This document shows, piece after piece, positions 14,369 through 22,233 of a DNA stretch of 40,822 nt. Numbering within the stretch: position 1 is the first letter of the stretch; the number at the start of each line of letters is the position of its first letter. The notes beneath the pieces were generated by a model. The model did no database searches, was not told the DNA's origin, and saw nothing but the letters and a program-made list of their open reading frames with translations. The DNA lies in assembly GCA_030685065.1 (NCBI GenBank), contig JAUXQH010000150.1, positions 1-40,822 of the forward strand, written 5' to 3'. Made by a program: the position numbers and the translations under genes. The stretch is from Pseudomonadota bacterium. Lineage in GTDB: Bacteria > Myxococcota_A > UBA796 > SXON01.

Positions 14369-15828
14369 CGGAGGCCTCGCAGGATGAGCAGCGCGCCGAC
14401 GATCATGAGCAGGAAGAGCCCGAGACCGCCGCCGAGGAGCAACCCCTGGAGCAGCAGGATGTTCCCCGGGCGGGGCTTGGCCGAGCGCTGGGTGGGGCGG
14501 CGCTGGGCGCCCGTGCTGGGCGTGGGGAGGGCGGGAGAGGCGCCGCTCGTGGGCCGGGCAGGCGCGGCGGCGGGGACCGGGCGGGGCCCGCTCTGGGCGG
14601 CGGGGGGCGTGGCCGCGCGACCGCCGCTGGTGCTCGTGCCGAGGGGAGGGGCGCCCGCGGGCGCACCCGAGGAGCCGCCCGTGCGGGTGGGGCTCGCCGT
14701 GGCGCTGGGGCCCATCCAGGGCGGCGGCACCCCGAGGGTCTGCTCGTCGTCGCCGCGAGGAAGGGGGCGGGCGTGCGGTTGGGATGGAGCGGACGGGGAT
14801 GGACGGAGCGGTGCAGCGGAGCCGGCGGGGGGCCGAGCGACGGAGATGTCCTCCCCGATCGCCTCGGCGTCCCCGACGCCGAGGGTGATCGTCCTTCCGA
14901 GGAAGCCCACCTCGTCCCGCGCGGCCTCGCGCTCTTTCGCGATCACCTGCGGCACGGCGTCCCCCGCCCAGCTGCGCAGGCCGGTGCCGCGCAGCATGTC
15001 CATCGCCGCGATGAAGGCCCGCTCGAGGGCCGCGCCGTCGGGCCGGGAGCGGGGCTCCCAGGCGAGCATCTGGCGGAGGATCGGCACCAGCTCGGCGTGG
15101 GTGCCGCTGATGAGCTCGAGGCGCTCTTCGACCCGGGTCTGGTGCAGGTCCTGGCGGAGCTTGGGCTGGCCGAACACCTCGCCGCACGCGGACTCCCACA
15201 GCGTGAGCGCGAGGCCATAGATGTCGGCCGCCGGGCTCACCTCTCCCGTGACGATGTACTCGGGCGCCATGTAGTTGAGCGTGCCGAGCACGAATTGGCC
15301 GGTGTGGCTCTCGCGGGACTCGAAGCGGGCGCGCGCCACGCCGAAGTCGAGCAGCTTCACGCTGCCGCGCGAGGTGATCATGACGTTCGCGGGCTTGACG
15401 TCGCGGTGGATGACGTTGAGCGGCTCCCCCGAGCCGGGGTGGACCGCCCGGTGGGCCCGGTGGAGCGCCCCGGCCACCGCGGCCCCGAGCTCGGCGAGCG
15501 CGCGGGGAGGCGGGCGAAAGCCGGCCTCGACCGTGGCGGCTAGATCGACGCCCTCGACGTACTCCATGAGCACCGCGTCCCGCCCGTCGACCTTGGCGAG
15601 CTCCAACACCTTGAGGATGTGGTCGTCCGCGAGCAGGCCGAGCAGGCGCGCCTCGTCACGCACGCGGGACATGAACATCTCGCCGTGCGCGTTCTCCTTC
15701 AGCAGCACCTTGACGGCCACCTGCCGACGGAACCCGCGGTCCCCCACGAGGTCGGCGAGGTACACCGACCCGAAGGCGCCGGAGCCGAGGAGGCGCTGGA
15801 AGTGGAGCGAACGCATGGCCCGGGACAC
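14365..15828 (-). CDS. Membrane-anchored Ser/Thr protein kinase
   Basis: 487 residues. Hanks-type kinase domain at about 9-275: GSGAFGSV (15-22), catalytic Lys40, HRDVKPANV (141-149), DFG (161-163), APE (188-190); all catalytic residues are present. A Pro/Ala/Ser-rich linker (about 330-455) leads to one C-terminal transmembrane helix (about 456-483), so the kinase faces the cytoplasm and almost nothing lies outside: there is no PASTA or other sensor domain. Start GTG 15828; ATG 15816 is equally possible. It lies 22 bp after yqgE and overlaps the M23 start by 4 nt. Position suggests it controls, or responds to, the cell-wall enzymes encoded with it (inference). Confidence 0.92.
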   Translation of the reverse strand: MSRAMRSLHFQRLLGSGAFGSVYLADLVGDRGFRRQVAVKVLLKENAHGEMFMSRVRDEARLLGLLADDHILKVLELAKVDGRDAVLMEYVEGVDLAATVEAGFRPPPRALAELGAAVAGALHRAHRAVHPGSGEPLNVIHRDVKPANVMITSRGSVKLLDFGVARARFESRESHTGQFVLGTLNYMAPEYIVTGEVSPAADIYGLALTLWESACGEVFGQPKLRQDLHQTRVEERLELISGTHAELVPILRQMLAWEPRSRPDGAALERAFIAAMDMLRGTGLRSWAGDAVPQVIAKEREAARDEVGFLGRTITLGVGDAEAIGEDISVARPPAGSAAPLRPSPSAPSQPHARPLPRGDDEQTLGVPPPWMGPSATASPTRTGGSSGAPAGAPPLGTSTSGGRAATPPAAQSGPRPVPAAAPARPTSGASPALPTPSTGAQRRPTQRSAKPRPGNILLLQGLLLGGGLGLFLLMIVGALLILRGLR

Positions 15829-15850
15829 TACCGCGTCCGCGGGCTCCCGA

Positions 15851-16378
15851 CTACTCGTTGATCGGGATCATCCAGAGGCTATCGGCGCTCACGCCGAGCC
15901 GCGCGAGCGCGCGATCGTAGCGATCGCTGCTGGGGCAGTCGAAGATGAGGTCGGCGCTGGCGTCGACGTGGAGCCAGCTCCCTTCCGCGAACTCCCGCTC
16001 GAGCTGGCCGGCGGACCAGCTCGCGTAGCCGAGGGCGAGGTGAAAGTCGGCGCTGCTCGCGACGAGCGCGGACAGGCGCTCCTTGGAGGCGCTCACCGAC
16101 AGGTCGCCGCGGATCTGCCAGCCCTCGGGCGCCTTGCCCTTGAACAGCACGAAGCCGGCGCCGCGTTCGAGCGGCCCCCCCCAGAGGACGGGGCGGTTGG
16201 CGCGGGCGGGGGAGATGGACATCACGCGGTCGACCACGTTGCCGAGCCGCACCGGCGACTCCCGGTTGACGACGAGGCCGAGGGCACCCTCGCGGTTGTG
16301 CTGAACGAGCAGCACGACCGTGCGCTGGAAGGTCGGGTCCCGCATCTGCGGCGAGGCGATGAGGAAGCCCGCTTCCAC
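15851..16378 (-). CDS. yqgE: YqgE/AlgH family protein
   Basis: 175 residues, normal length. MEAGFLIASPQMRDPTFQRTVVLL at the start, the GALGLVVNR and VLWGGPLERG segments and LALGYASWSAGQLEREF are the hallmarks of the UPF0301/YqgE/AlgH family, whose biochemical role is unsettled (linked to alginate regulation in Pseudomonas). The final IPINE corresponds to the usual W.......R C-terminal region in shortened form. GTG 16378 overlaps the last base of the clpX stop codon, so it is translationally coupled to clpX. Cytoplasmic. Confidence 0.92.
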   Translation of the reverse strand: MEAGFLIASPQMRDPTFQRTVVLLVQHNREGALGLVVNRESPVRLGNVVDRVMSISPARANRPVLWGGPLERGAGFVLFKGKAPEGWQIRGDLSVSASKERLSALVASSADFHLALGYASWSAGQLEREFAEGSWLHVDASADLIFDCPSSDRYDRALARLGVSADSLWMIPINE

Positions 16379-17646
16379 TAGCCGGGTACCCCGTAGTCGC
16401 GAACCGGCTCGATCCGCGGCTGGGCCTTGCCCGTGATCACGTCCTCCGTCACGATCACCTCCTTGATGTTGTCCTGGGAGGGGAGCTCGTACATGATCTC
16501 GAGCATCACCTGCTCGAGGATCGTGCGGAGCCCGCGGGCGCCGGCCTTGCGGGACACGGCGCGCTCCGCGACGGCACGGAGGGCTTCGGGCGAGAACGTG
16601 AGCTTGACCTTCTCGAACTTGAACAGCTTCTGGTACTGCTTGACCAGGCTGTTGCGGGGCTCGGTGAGGACGTGCACCAGGTCGTCGACCACGAGGGGAT
16701 CGAGCGTGGCGATGACCGGGAGGCGGCCGATGAACTCGGGGATCAGACCGAAGCGCTCGAGATCCTCGGTGGCGACGTAACGGAGGAGCTGCTCGCCCTT
16801 CTCGTTCTTTTCCTGCTGGGTCGTGGTGTCCCGCAGGAAGCCGACCGACTTGCGCCCGAGGCGCTCCTGGACGAGGCGATCGATGCCCTCGAACGAGCCG
16901 CCGCAGATGAACAGGATGTTCGTCGTGTCGATCTGGATGTATTCCTGGTTGGGCAACCGCTTGTTGCCCTTGACCTGGATGTTCGCGTTCGTGCCCTCGA
17001 GGATCTTCAGCAGGGCCTGCTGAACGCCCTCACCCGACACGTCGCGGCTGACCGAGCTGGTGTAGGACTTCTTCGCGAGCTTGTCGACCTCGTCGATATA
17101 GACGATGCCGCGCTGCGTTTTTTCGACGTTGTTGTTCGCGGCGTGGAACAGGTTGAGGACGATGTTCTCCACGTCCTCCCCGACGTACCCGGCCTCGGTC
17201 AGGGTCGTGGCGTCCGCGATGACGAACGGAACGTCGAGCATCTTCGCCAGGGTCTGCGCGATGAGCGTCTTGCCGGTGCCCGTGGGCCCGATGAGCATGA
17301 CGTTCGACTTCTGGATCTCGACCTCGTCGTTGCGGCCGCCGCTCTTCGCGTTGACCTCGAGGCGCTTGTAGTGGTTGTAGACCGCGACGGCGATCTTGCG
17401 CTTCGCCGAGTCCTGGCCGACCACGTACTGATCGAGGAAGCCCTTGATCCGCTGGGGAGACGGGGTCTTGCCGGTTCCTACGGTGGTGGCCGTGGGGCTC
17501 CGATTTTCCCGGATGATGTCGAGACAGAGCCGGATGCACTCATTGCAGATGTACACGTTCGGCCCGGCGATGATCTTTTCGACGTCACGCTGGGGCTTGT
17601 GGCAGAACGAGCAGGAGAGCCCGGCGGGATTCGTATATTTCGGCAT
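16378..17646 (-). CDS. clpX: ATP-dependent Clp protease ATPase subunit ClpX
   Basis: 422 residues from ATG 17646, preceded by gaggag; the frame extends upstream but adds only non-conserved residues. The N-terminal zinc domain has Cys12, 15, 34 and 37. The AAA+ core has Walker A GPTGTGKT (120-127), pore loop GYVG (153-156), Walker B VYIDEVD (182-188), sensor-2 GARGLR, and the ClpP-docking loop as VGF (268-270) in place of IGF. It unfolds tagged substrates for ClpP. Unusually, no clpP precedes it; instead it is divergent from a J-protein gene and leads an operon with yqgE, a kinase and two cell-wall peptidases. Confidence 0.97.
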   Translation of the reverse strand: MPKYTNPAGLSCSFCHKPQRDVEKIIAGPNVYICNECIRLCLDIIRENRSPTATTVGTGKTPSPQRIKGFLDQYVVGQDSAKRKIAVAVYNHYKRLEVNAKSGGRNDEVEIQKSNVMLIGPTGTGKTLIAQTLAKMLDVPFVIADATTLTEAGYVGEDVENIVLNLFHAANNNVEKTQRGIVYIDEVDKLAKKSYTSSVSRDVSGEGVQQALLKILEGTNANIQVKGNKRLPNQEYIQIDTTNILFICGGSFEGIDRLVQERLGRKSVGFLRDTTTQQEKNEKGEQLLRYVATEDLERFGLIPEFIGRLPVIATLDPLVVDDLVHVLTEPRNSLVKQYQKLFKFEKVKLTFSPEALRAVAERAVSRKAGARGLRTILEQVMLEIMYELPSQDNIKEVIVTEDVITGKAQPRIEPVRDYGVPG

Positions 17647-17807
17647 GGTCTCCTCGGCGGGCCCGCCGCGCGGCACCGGCACCCTCAGGAAGGGCGCTTT
17701 GATTCACACTATGTAGCGCCGTTTGCGCAAGATGGCTGGCCTCTCCCGAAAGCTCGGGCCGAAACCAACCCCACACCGCGCACCGCCGAACGGACTAACG
17801 GCCCGGC

Positions 17808-17837
17808 TTGCTGTAGCCGACCCGCACTCCTTATCAT
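17808..17837 (+). promoter_or_regulatory. Putative sigma-70 promoter of the J-protein gene
   Basis: ttgctg (17808-17813) and tatcat (17832-17837; one mismatch to TATAAT) are separated by 18 nt. ATG 17864 follows 26 nt later with aggag as ribosome site. No CIRCE or sigma-32-like element was recognised in the 217-bp spacer shared with clpX. Confidence 0.5.
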
Positions 17838-17863
17838 TCCGGCATCAGCTGCGTAGGAGCCCG

Positions 17864-19246
17864 ATGGCAAAGACGGGGTCGAGTCCAGACCTCTACGACA
17901 TCCTCGGCGTCGCGAAGGACGCTTCCGCGCAGGACATCAAGAAGGCGTTCCGCGTACTTGCGCGCGAATGTCACCCCGATGTCGCGGGAAACGACCCGAA
18001 GATGGCGGAGAAGTTCGTGAAGGTGCGGGAGGCCTACGAGGTGCTCTCCGACCCCGCGGAGCGCGCCCGGTACGACCGCCGGGGAGAGCGCCGCGCGAGC
18101 CCGTTCTACGGGAGCATGTGGAATCGCGGCAACGTGAACGTCGGCGCGCCGCCCCCCCCCGCGACGGGCGGGCGCGCCGCCAACGATCTCGACCTCGAAG
18201 ACATCTTCAACGATTTTGGCGTCGGGGACTTCGGATTCACCGGGACGACACGAGGCCAGCCCGCGCCCCCGCGAGGGGGCCCAGCACAGGGAGCCGCTGG
18301 GCAGGGGGCGCCGGGGCAGGGGACCACCAACCAGCGTGGCGGGCGGGTGAAGCCGCCGCCGCCGCCCGAGACGGGGCGGTTCACCGGGCGGTCGGGCGGC
18401 GAGGCCTCCGGCGGGGCGTCCGCGCGGGGGCCGAGCGTGACCAGCGGGTTCGGCTTCGGCGCGGGGAGAGACGCGTCGGAGCCCTCCGGAAGCTCGGCCG
18501 GCGGGAACTCCGCGGGTGGGGCAAGCCACTTTCGCGGCGCGCGGCGGCCGGGCCCGGTGCCGGGCCGCGACATTCCGCTGGCGGTCGACGTTCCGCTCGA
18601 CGTGGCGGCGCGCGGCGGCACCGTGACCGTGACCTACACGCGCCTCCGCCGCGCCGATGACGGCCACACCTTGTACCGCTACGACGAGCTCCACGACTTG
18701 AAGGTGCCCCCCGGGGTGCGCCACGGCGAGACGCTGCGGGTCCCGTCGATGGGGGACGCGGGGCTCGAGGGGGGCCGGTACGGCGAGCTCGTCGTGGACG
18801 TGCGGGTGGTGGGCGGCCGGGCGAGGAGCGTCGATCAGCGCGGTGGCGCCTGGGATCCCGACGAGGAGGGCGGCGAGCGGGGGCCCGGCGCGGGGCGCGC
18901 GGCCGCGGACGAGCCGGAGGCCCGGCGCGATCCGGGGCGGATGAAGATGCCCTCGCGGGACGACGCGGCGGCGGACGGCACCGTGCGGGTCGACGTGGGC
19001 CTCGTCATTGCGCTGCTGGGAGGCCGCGTGCCCGTAGAGACGCCGGGCGGCACGGTGCGCGTGAACATCCCGGCCGGGACGAGCTCGGGCACACGGATGC
19101 GCCTGCGCGGCCGCGGGCTCCCGGGGGCCGATGGCGCGCTGACCGACCTGGTGGCCGAGGTGCGCATCGTCGTGCCGAAGGGGCTCGACGAGGAGTCGCG
19201 CCGGCTGATCGAGCGGTTCGCGGAGCTGAACCCGTCGGAGGAGTAG
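17864..19246 (+). CDS. DnaJ/CbpA-like co-chaperone (class B J-protein)
   Basis: 460 residues; start ATG 17864 behind aggag (the frame is open upstream without conservation). J-domain at 9-75 with LYDILGVAKDASAQDIKKAFR and the essential HPD (CHPDV), which stimulates DnaK ATPase. A long Gly/Pro/Ser-rich linker follows (about 90-235) with GQGAPGQG-type repeats, then two beta-sandwich substrate domains (VPLDVAARGGTVTVTYTRL; VPVETPGGTVRVNIPAGTSSG, MRLRGRGLPG). The CxxCxGxG zinc domain of true DnaJ is absent, as in CbpA. The two sandwich domains are separated by an unusual acidic/Arg insert (about 325-375). Divergent from clpX, convergent with lon. Cytoplasmic. Confidence 0.9.
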   Translation: MAKTGSSPDLYDILGVAKDASAQDIKKAFRVLARECHPDVAGNDPKMAEKFVKVREAYEVLSDPAERARYDRRGERRASPFYGSMWNRGNVNVGAPPPPATGGRAANDLDLEDIFNDFGVGDFGFTGTTRGQPAPPRGGPAQGAAGQGAPGQGTTNQRGGRVKPPPPPETGRFTGRSGGEASGGASARGPSVTSGFGFGAGRDASEPSGSSAGGNSAGGASHFRGARRPGPVPGRDIPLAVDVPLDVAARGGTVTVTYTRLRRADDGHTLYRYDELHDLKVPPGVRHGETLRVPSMGDAGLEGGRYGELVVDVRVVGGRARSVDQRGGAWDPDEEGGERGPGAGRAAADEPEARRDPGRMKMPSRDDAAADGTVRVDVGLVIALLGGRVPVETPGGTVRVNIPAGTSSGTRMRLRGRGLPGADGALTDLVAEVRIVVPKGLDEESRRLIERFAELNPSEE

Positions 19247-19247
19247 G

Positions 19248-19261
19248 GCCGGCGCGCCGGC
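19248..19261. terminator. Perfect palindrome between convergent J-protein and lon genes
   Basis: gccggcgcgccggc is a perfect 14-bp palindrome 2 bp after the J-protein stop. A second short stem, gctcc (19270-19274) with ggagc (19281-19285), follows. Neither has a T-run, so factor-independent termination is only a possibility. Confidence 0.3.
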
Positions 19262-19285
19262 TCTCCCGCTCCTCCGCCGGAGCCG

Positions 19286-21604
19286 CTACTCCTTGGGCGC
19301 GAGCCCGAGCTCCAGCACTTCGTCCGCGTTCTCGACGAGGTGGTAGCGCAGCTGATCGCGGAGGACCTGCGGAACGTCGAGCAGATCGCGCTCGTTCTGC
19401 TTCGGCAACACGATGTCGGTGATGCCCGCGCGCCGGGCCGCGAGCACCTTTTCCTTGATGCCGCCGACGGGGAGGACCTTGCCGCGGAGCGTGATCTCGC
19501 CGGTCATGGCGAGGTTCGGCTTGACCGGGCGGCCGGTCAGGAGCGAGACCAGCGCGATGAACATCGTGACGCCGGCGCTCGGGCCGTCCTTCGGGATCCC
19601 GCCCGCGGGCATGTGCAGGTGGAACTCGTTCTCGGCGAAGACGGCCGAGTCGATTCCGAGCCGCGGCGCCTGCTCGCGCACGAAAGACATCGCGGCTTCG
19701 CAGGACTCCTTCATCACGTTGCCGAGGCTACCGGTGAGCTTCAGGCCGCGCGGGCCCACCATCTTGGTGGCCTCGATGAAGAGGATGTCCCCGCCCGCCT
19801 CTGTCCACGCCAGGCCGATCGCGATGCCGGGGCGGCTGGTGCGCTCCGCGAGCTCGGTGTGGAACTTGGGGGGCCCCTGCCACTTCATCAACGTTTCGGG
19901 GGTGACGACGATCGGATCCCGCTCGCCCTCGACCATCTTCCGAGCGGTCTTGCGGTAGAGCGCCGAGAGCTCGCGTTCGAGGTTGCGGACGCCGGCCTCC
20001 CGCGTGTAGCCGCGGATGATCTCCTCGATCGTCTCGGTCGGGATCACCAGCTGGCCCACCGGGATGCCGTTCTGCTCGAGCAGCCGCGGCGTGAGGTGGT
20101 TCTGCGCGATTGCGAGCTTGTCCTCCTCGATGTAGCCGGGGATCGAGATGACCTCGAGGCGGTCGTGGAGGGCGGCGGGGATCGGGTCCTCGACGTTGGC
20201 GGTGCCGATGAACAACACGCGCGACAGATCGAACGGGGCGTCGAGATAGTGGTCGCGGAAGGCGTGGTTCTGCTCGGGGTCGAGCACCTCGAGGAGGGCG
20301 CTCGCGGGGTCACCGCGAAAATCGCTGCCGATCTTGTCGAGCTCGTCGAGGATGATGACCGGGTTGCGTGTGCCCGCGCGCTTGAGCGCCTGCACCACGC
20401 GGCCGGGGAGCGCGCCCACGTAGGTGCGGCGATGGCCGCGGATCTCCGCTTCGTCCTTCATGCCGCCGAGGGCGATGCGCTCGGACTTGCGGCCGAGCGC
20501 GCGGGCGATCGACTTTCCGAGGGAGGTCTTGCCGACGCCCGGGGGGCCGACGAAGCACAGGATGGGGCCCTTCGCGTCCGCCTTGAGCTGGCGCACGGCC
20601 AGGAACTCGAGGATGCGCTCCTTGACCTTCTCGAGGCCGTGGTGGTCCTCGTCGAGCACGAGCTTCGCGGCGCGCAGATCGCTGGAGTCCTGCGTTTCGA
20701 CCTGCCAGGGCATGGCGACGAGCCAGTCGAGGTAGGTGCGGGCGACCATGTACTCGGCGGCGTCGACGTGGATGCGCTTGAGACGCTCGAGCTCGCGGCG
20801 CGCCTCCTTCTCGATCTCCTCCGGCATGCCCGCCTTGCCGATCTTGATCTCGTACTCGGCGACCTCGTCGATGACGGTCTCGCCGAGCTCCTTCTGGATG
20901 GCCTTGAGCTGCTCGCGCAGGAAGTACTCGCGCTGGCTAGTGTCCATCGCCGTTTGCACCTCCTTCGCGACGCGCTGGGAGATGTTGCTGTACTCCCGGG
21001 CGCGCTCGACGAACCACAGGAGCCGCTCGAGGCGCTTCTCCAGCGCGGGCTCGGCGAGGAGCTCCTGCCCTTCTTCGGGGGCGAGGCCGAGCTGGGGCGC
21101 GAGGTGGTCGGCCAGCCGCTCGGGGCTCTGCTGGAGCGCGAGCGTCTGGTCGAGCTCGGGCGGGCGCTCGGCGTTCGTGCCGAAGATCTCGAGCGCGACC
21201 TCGCGGATGCGCTTCTCGGCGGCCTCGACCTTTTTCGGGTCACCCGGCTGGGTGGTGAAGCGCCCGGGGGTGCACGCGAACCCGAAGGTCGGATGCTCGC
21301 CGAAGTCCTTCACCTGCACGCGATCGAGGATCTCGAACAGGACGCGGACGCCCCCGTCCGGCAGGCCGAGGGTGCGGAGCGCACGGGCGAGGACCCCGAC
21401 AGGGTGCACATCATCCGGGCCAGGGTTCTCGAGCCCCGAGTCGCGCTGGAGGACGAGCACGAGGTCGAGGTGGTTGTCCAGGTGGGTGTCAAGCGCCTGA
21501 ACGGAGGCCCCGCGGCCGACCGTCAGCGTGCTGATCATGCCCGGGAACTGGACGAGGCCGCGGAGCGCCACGGCGGGAAATTGCTTTGGCATGGGGCGGC
21601 CCAT
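19286..21604 (-). CDS. lon: ATP-dependent protease Lon (LonA type)
   Basis: 772 residues. N-terminal substrate domain (VALRGLVQFPGMISTLTVGR), coiled-coil middle, AAA+ module with Walker A GPPGVGKT (353-360) and Walker B VIILDELDK (416-424), and the C-terminal protease domain with catalytic Ser676 (KDGPSAG) and Lys719 (GGIKEKVLAA). All active residues present, so a working cytoplasmic protease for misfolded and regulatory proteins. ATG 21604 chosen because ggaggg lies 5 nt upstream; ATG 21592 (MPKQF) is the alternative. Length is near the usual 780-820. Myxobacteria often carry two Lon proteins (LonV, LonD); which one this is cannot be told here. Confidence 0.97.
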   Translation of the reverse strand: MGRPMPKQFPAVALRGLVQFPGMISTLTVGRGASVQALDTHLDNHLDLVLVLQRDSGLENPGPDDVHPVGVLARALRTLGLPDGGVRVLFEILDRVQVKDFGEHPTFGFACTPGRFTTQPGDPKKVEAAEKRIREVALEIFGTNAERPPELDQTLALQQSPERLADHLAPQLGLAPEEGQELLAEPALEKRLERLLWFVERAREYSNISQRVAKEVQTAMDTSQREYFLREQLKAIQKELGETVIDEVAEYEIKIGKAGMPEEIEKEARRELERLKRIHVDAAEYMVARTYLDWLVAMPWQVETQDSSDLRAAKLVLDEDHHGLEKVKERILEFLAVRQLKADAKGPILCFVGPPGVGKTSLGKSIARALGRKSERIALGGMKDEAEIRGHRRTYVGALPGRVVQALKRAGTRNPVIILDELDKIGSDFRGDPASALLEVLDPEQNHAFRDHYLDAPFDLSRVLFIGTANVEDPIPAALHDRLEVISIPGYIEEDKLAIAQNHLTPRLLEQNGIPVGQLVIPTETIEEIIRGYTREAGVRNLERELSALYRKTARKMVEGERDPIVVTPETLMKWQGPPKFHTELAERTSRPGIAIGLAWTEAGGDILFIEATKMVGPRGLKLTGSLGNVMKESCEAAMSFVREQAPRLGIDSAVFAENEFHLHMPAGGIPKDGPSAGVTMFIALVSLLTGRPVKPNLAMTGEITLRGKVLPVGGIKEKVLAARRAGITDIVLPKQNERDLLDVPQVLRDQLRYHLVENADEVLELGLAPKE

Positions 21605-21697
21605 TTAGTCCCTCCGGGGCCGACGCGCGACCCTTCTTGGCTTTCGAGACGTGCGGAGGCGTACAGCGCGGGTAAAGCGCGATCTCCGGAGGTGAAG

Positions 21698-22216
21698 ATG
21701 CGTCGACCCGCCCGAAGTCCGGGAGCCCGGTCGGCGCTCCTCGGTGGAGTCCTCCTGGCGCTCCCCGCGGCCGCCGCCGCCGATGACCGCGTCGCCACCG
21801 TGCACCTCGGCGTCGGACTGCCCGATCTGGTCGGCGGCGGCGTGTCCCTCACGGCCCTGCGCCCCTTCGAGCTCGAGCTGGGCGGGGCCTCGGGAATCAT
21901 CTACACGACGGTCTTCGCGCGGGCCGGCGCGGCCCTCCCGCTCTACGACGGCCGCGGCGAGGATGGCCGGGGGTGGCTGGTCGAGGGGCTGGGGATGGGC
22001 GGCTACCGGTACCTCGACCACGTGCCCTGGGCGGGCGACTTCGAGAAGCACGGCGCCGAGGTCGACGTGGCGGCCGAGGCCTTGTGGTGGCTGGCGCGGC
22101 ACTTTTCCCTCGACGGGCAGGTGCTCGTGGGCGGCGGGCTCTGGATCGGGTCGGAGGCCGACGGCGGCGTGGCCTTCTTCACCGACTGGCGCGTGACGGT
22201 CGGGGTCGGCTTCTAA
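21698..22216 (+). CDS. Small putative outer-membrane beta-barrel protein
   Basis: 172 residues. An N-terminal signal peptide (basic RRPARSPGAR, hydrophobic core, cleavage after AAAA around residue 28) precedes a mature part of alternating, Gly- and aromatic-rich short strands (VHLGVGLPDLVGGG, WLVEGLGMGGYRYLD, RVTVGVGF). It ends in Phe, the terminal residue favoured by BAM-inserted barrels. About 140 mature residues would fit an 8-stranded barrel. No family recognised. Strong ribosome site ggagg before ATG 21698. Divergent from lon and convergent with the hexosaminidase gene. Confidence 0.75.
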   Translation: MRRPARSPGARSALLGGVLLALPAAAAADDRVATVHLGVGLPDLVGGGVSLTALRPFELELGGASGIIYTTVFARAGAALPLYDGRGEDGRGWLVEGLGMGGYRYLDHVPWAGDFEKHGAEVDVAAEALWWLARHFSLDGQVLVGGGLWIGSEADGGVAFFTDWRVTVGVGF

Positions 22217-22233
22217 GGGGTGTCGGGCCCTTA
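22214..22233. terminator. Hairpin formed by the two facing stop codons
   Basis: taaggg (22214-22219) pairs with ccctta (22228-22233) around an 8-nt loop. The stem contains the TAA of the plus-strand gene and the TAA of the minus-strand gene. No T-run on either side; a weak bidirectional end signal at best. Confidence 0.3.

Noticed and set aside
13064..15199. Longer 711-residue frame for the M23 peptidase
   Set aside because: The upstream part is an antisense-style Arg/Pro-rich shadow of the kinase gene in another frame; TTG 14368 gives a signal peptide directly and overlaps the kinase stop.
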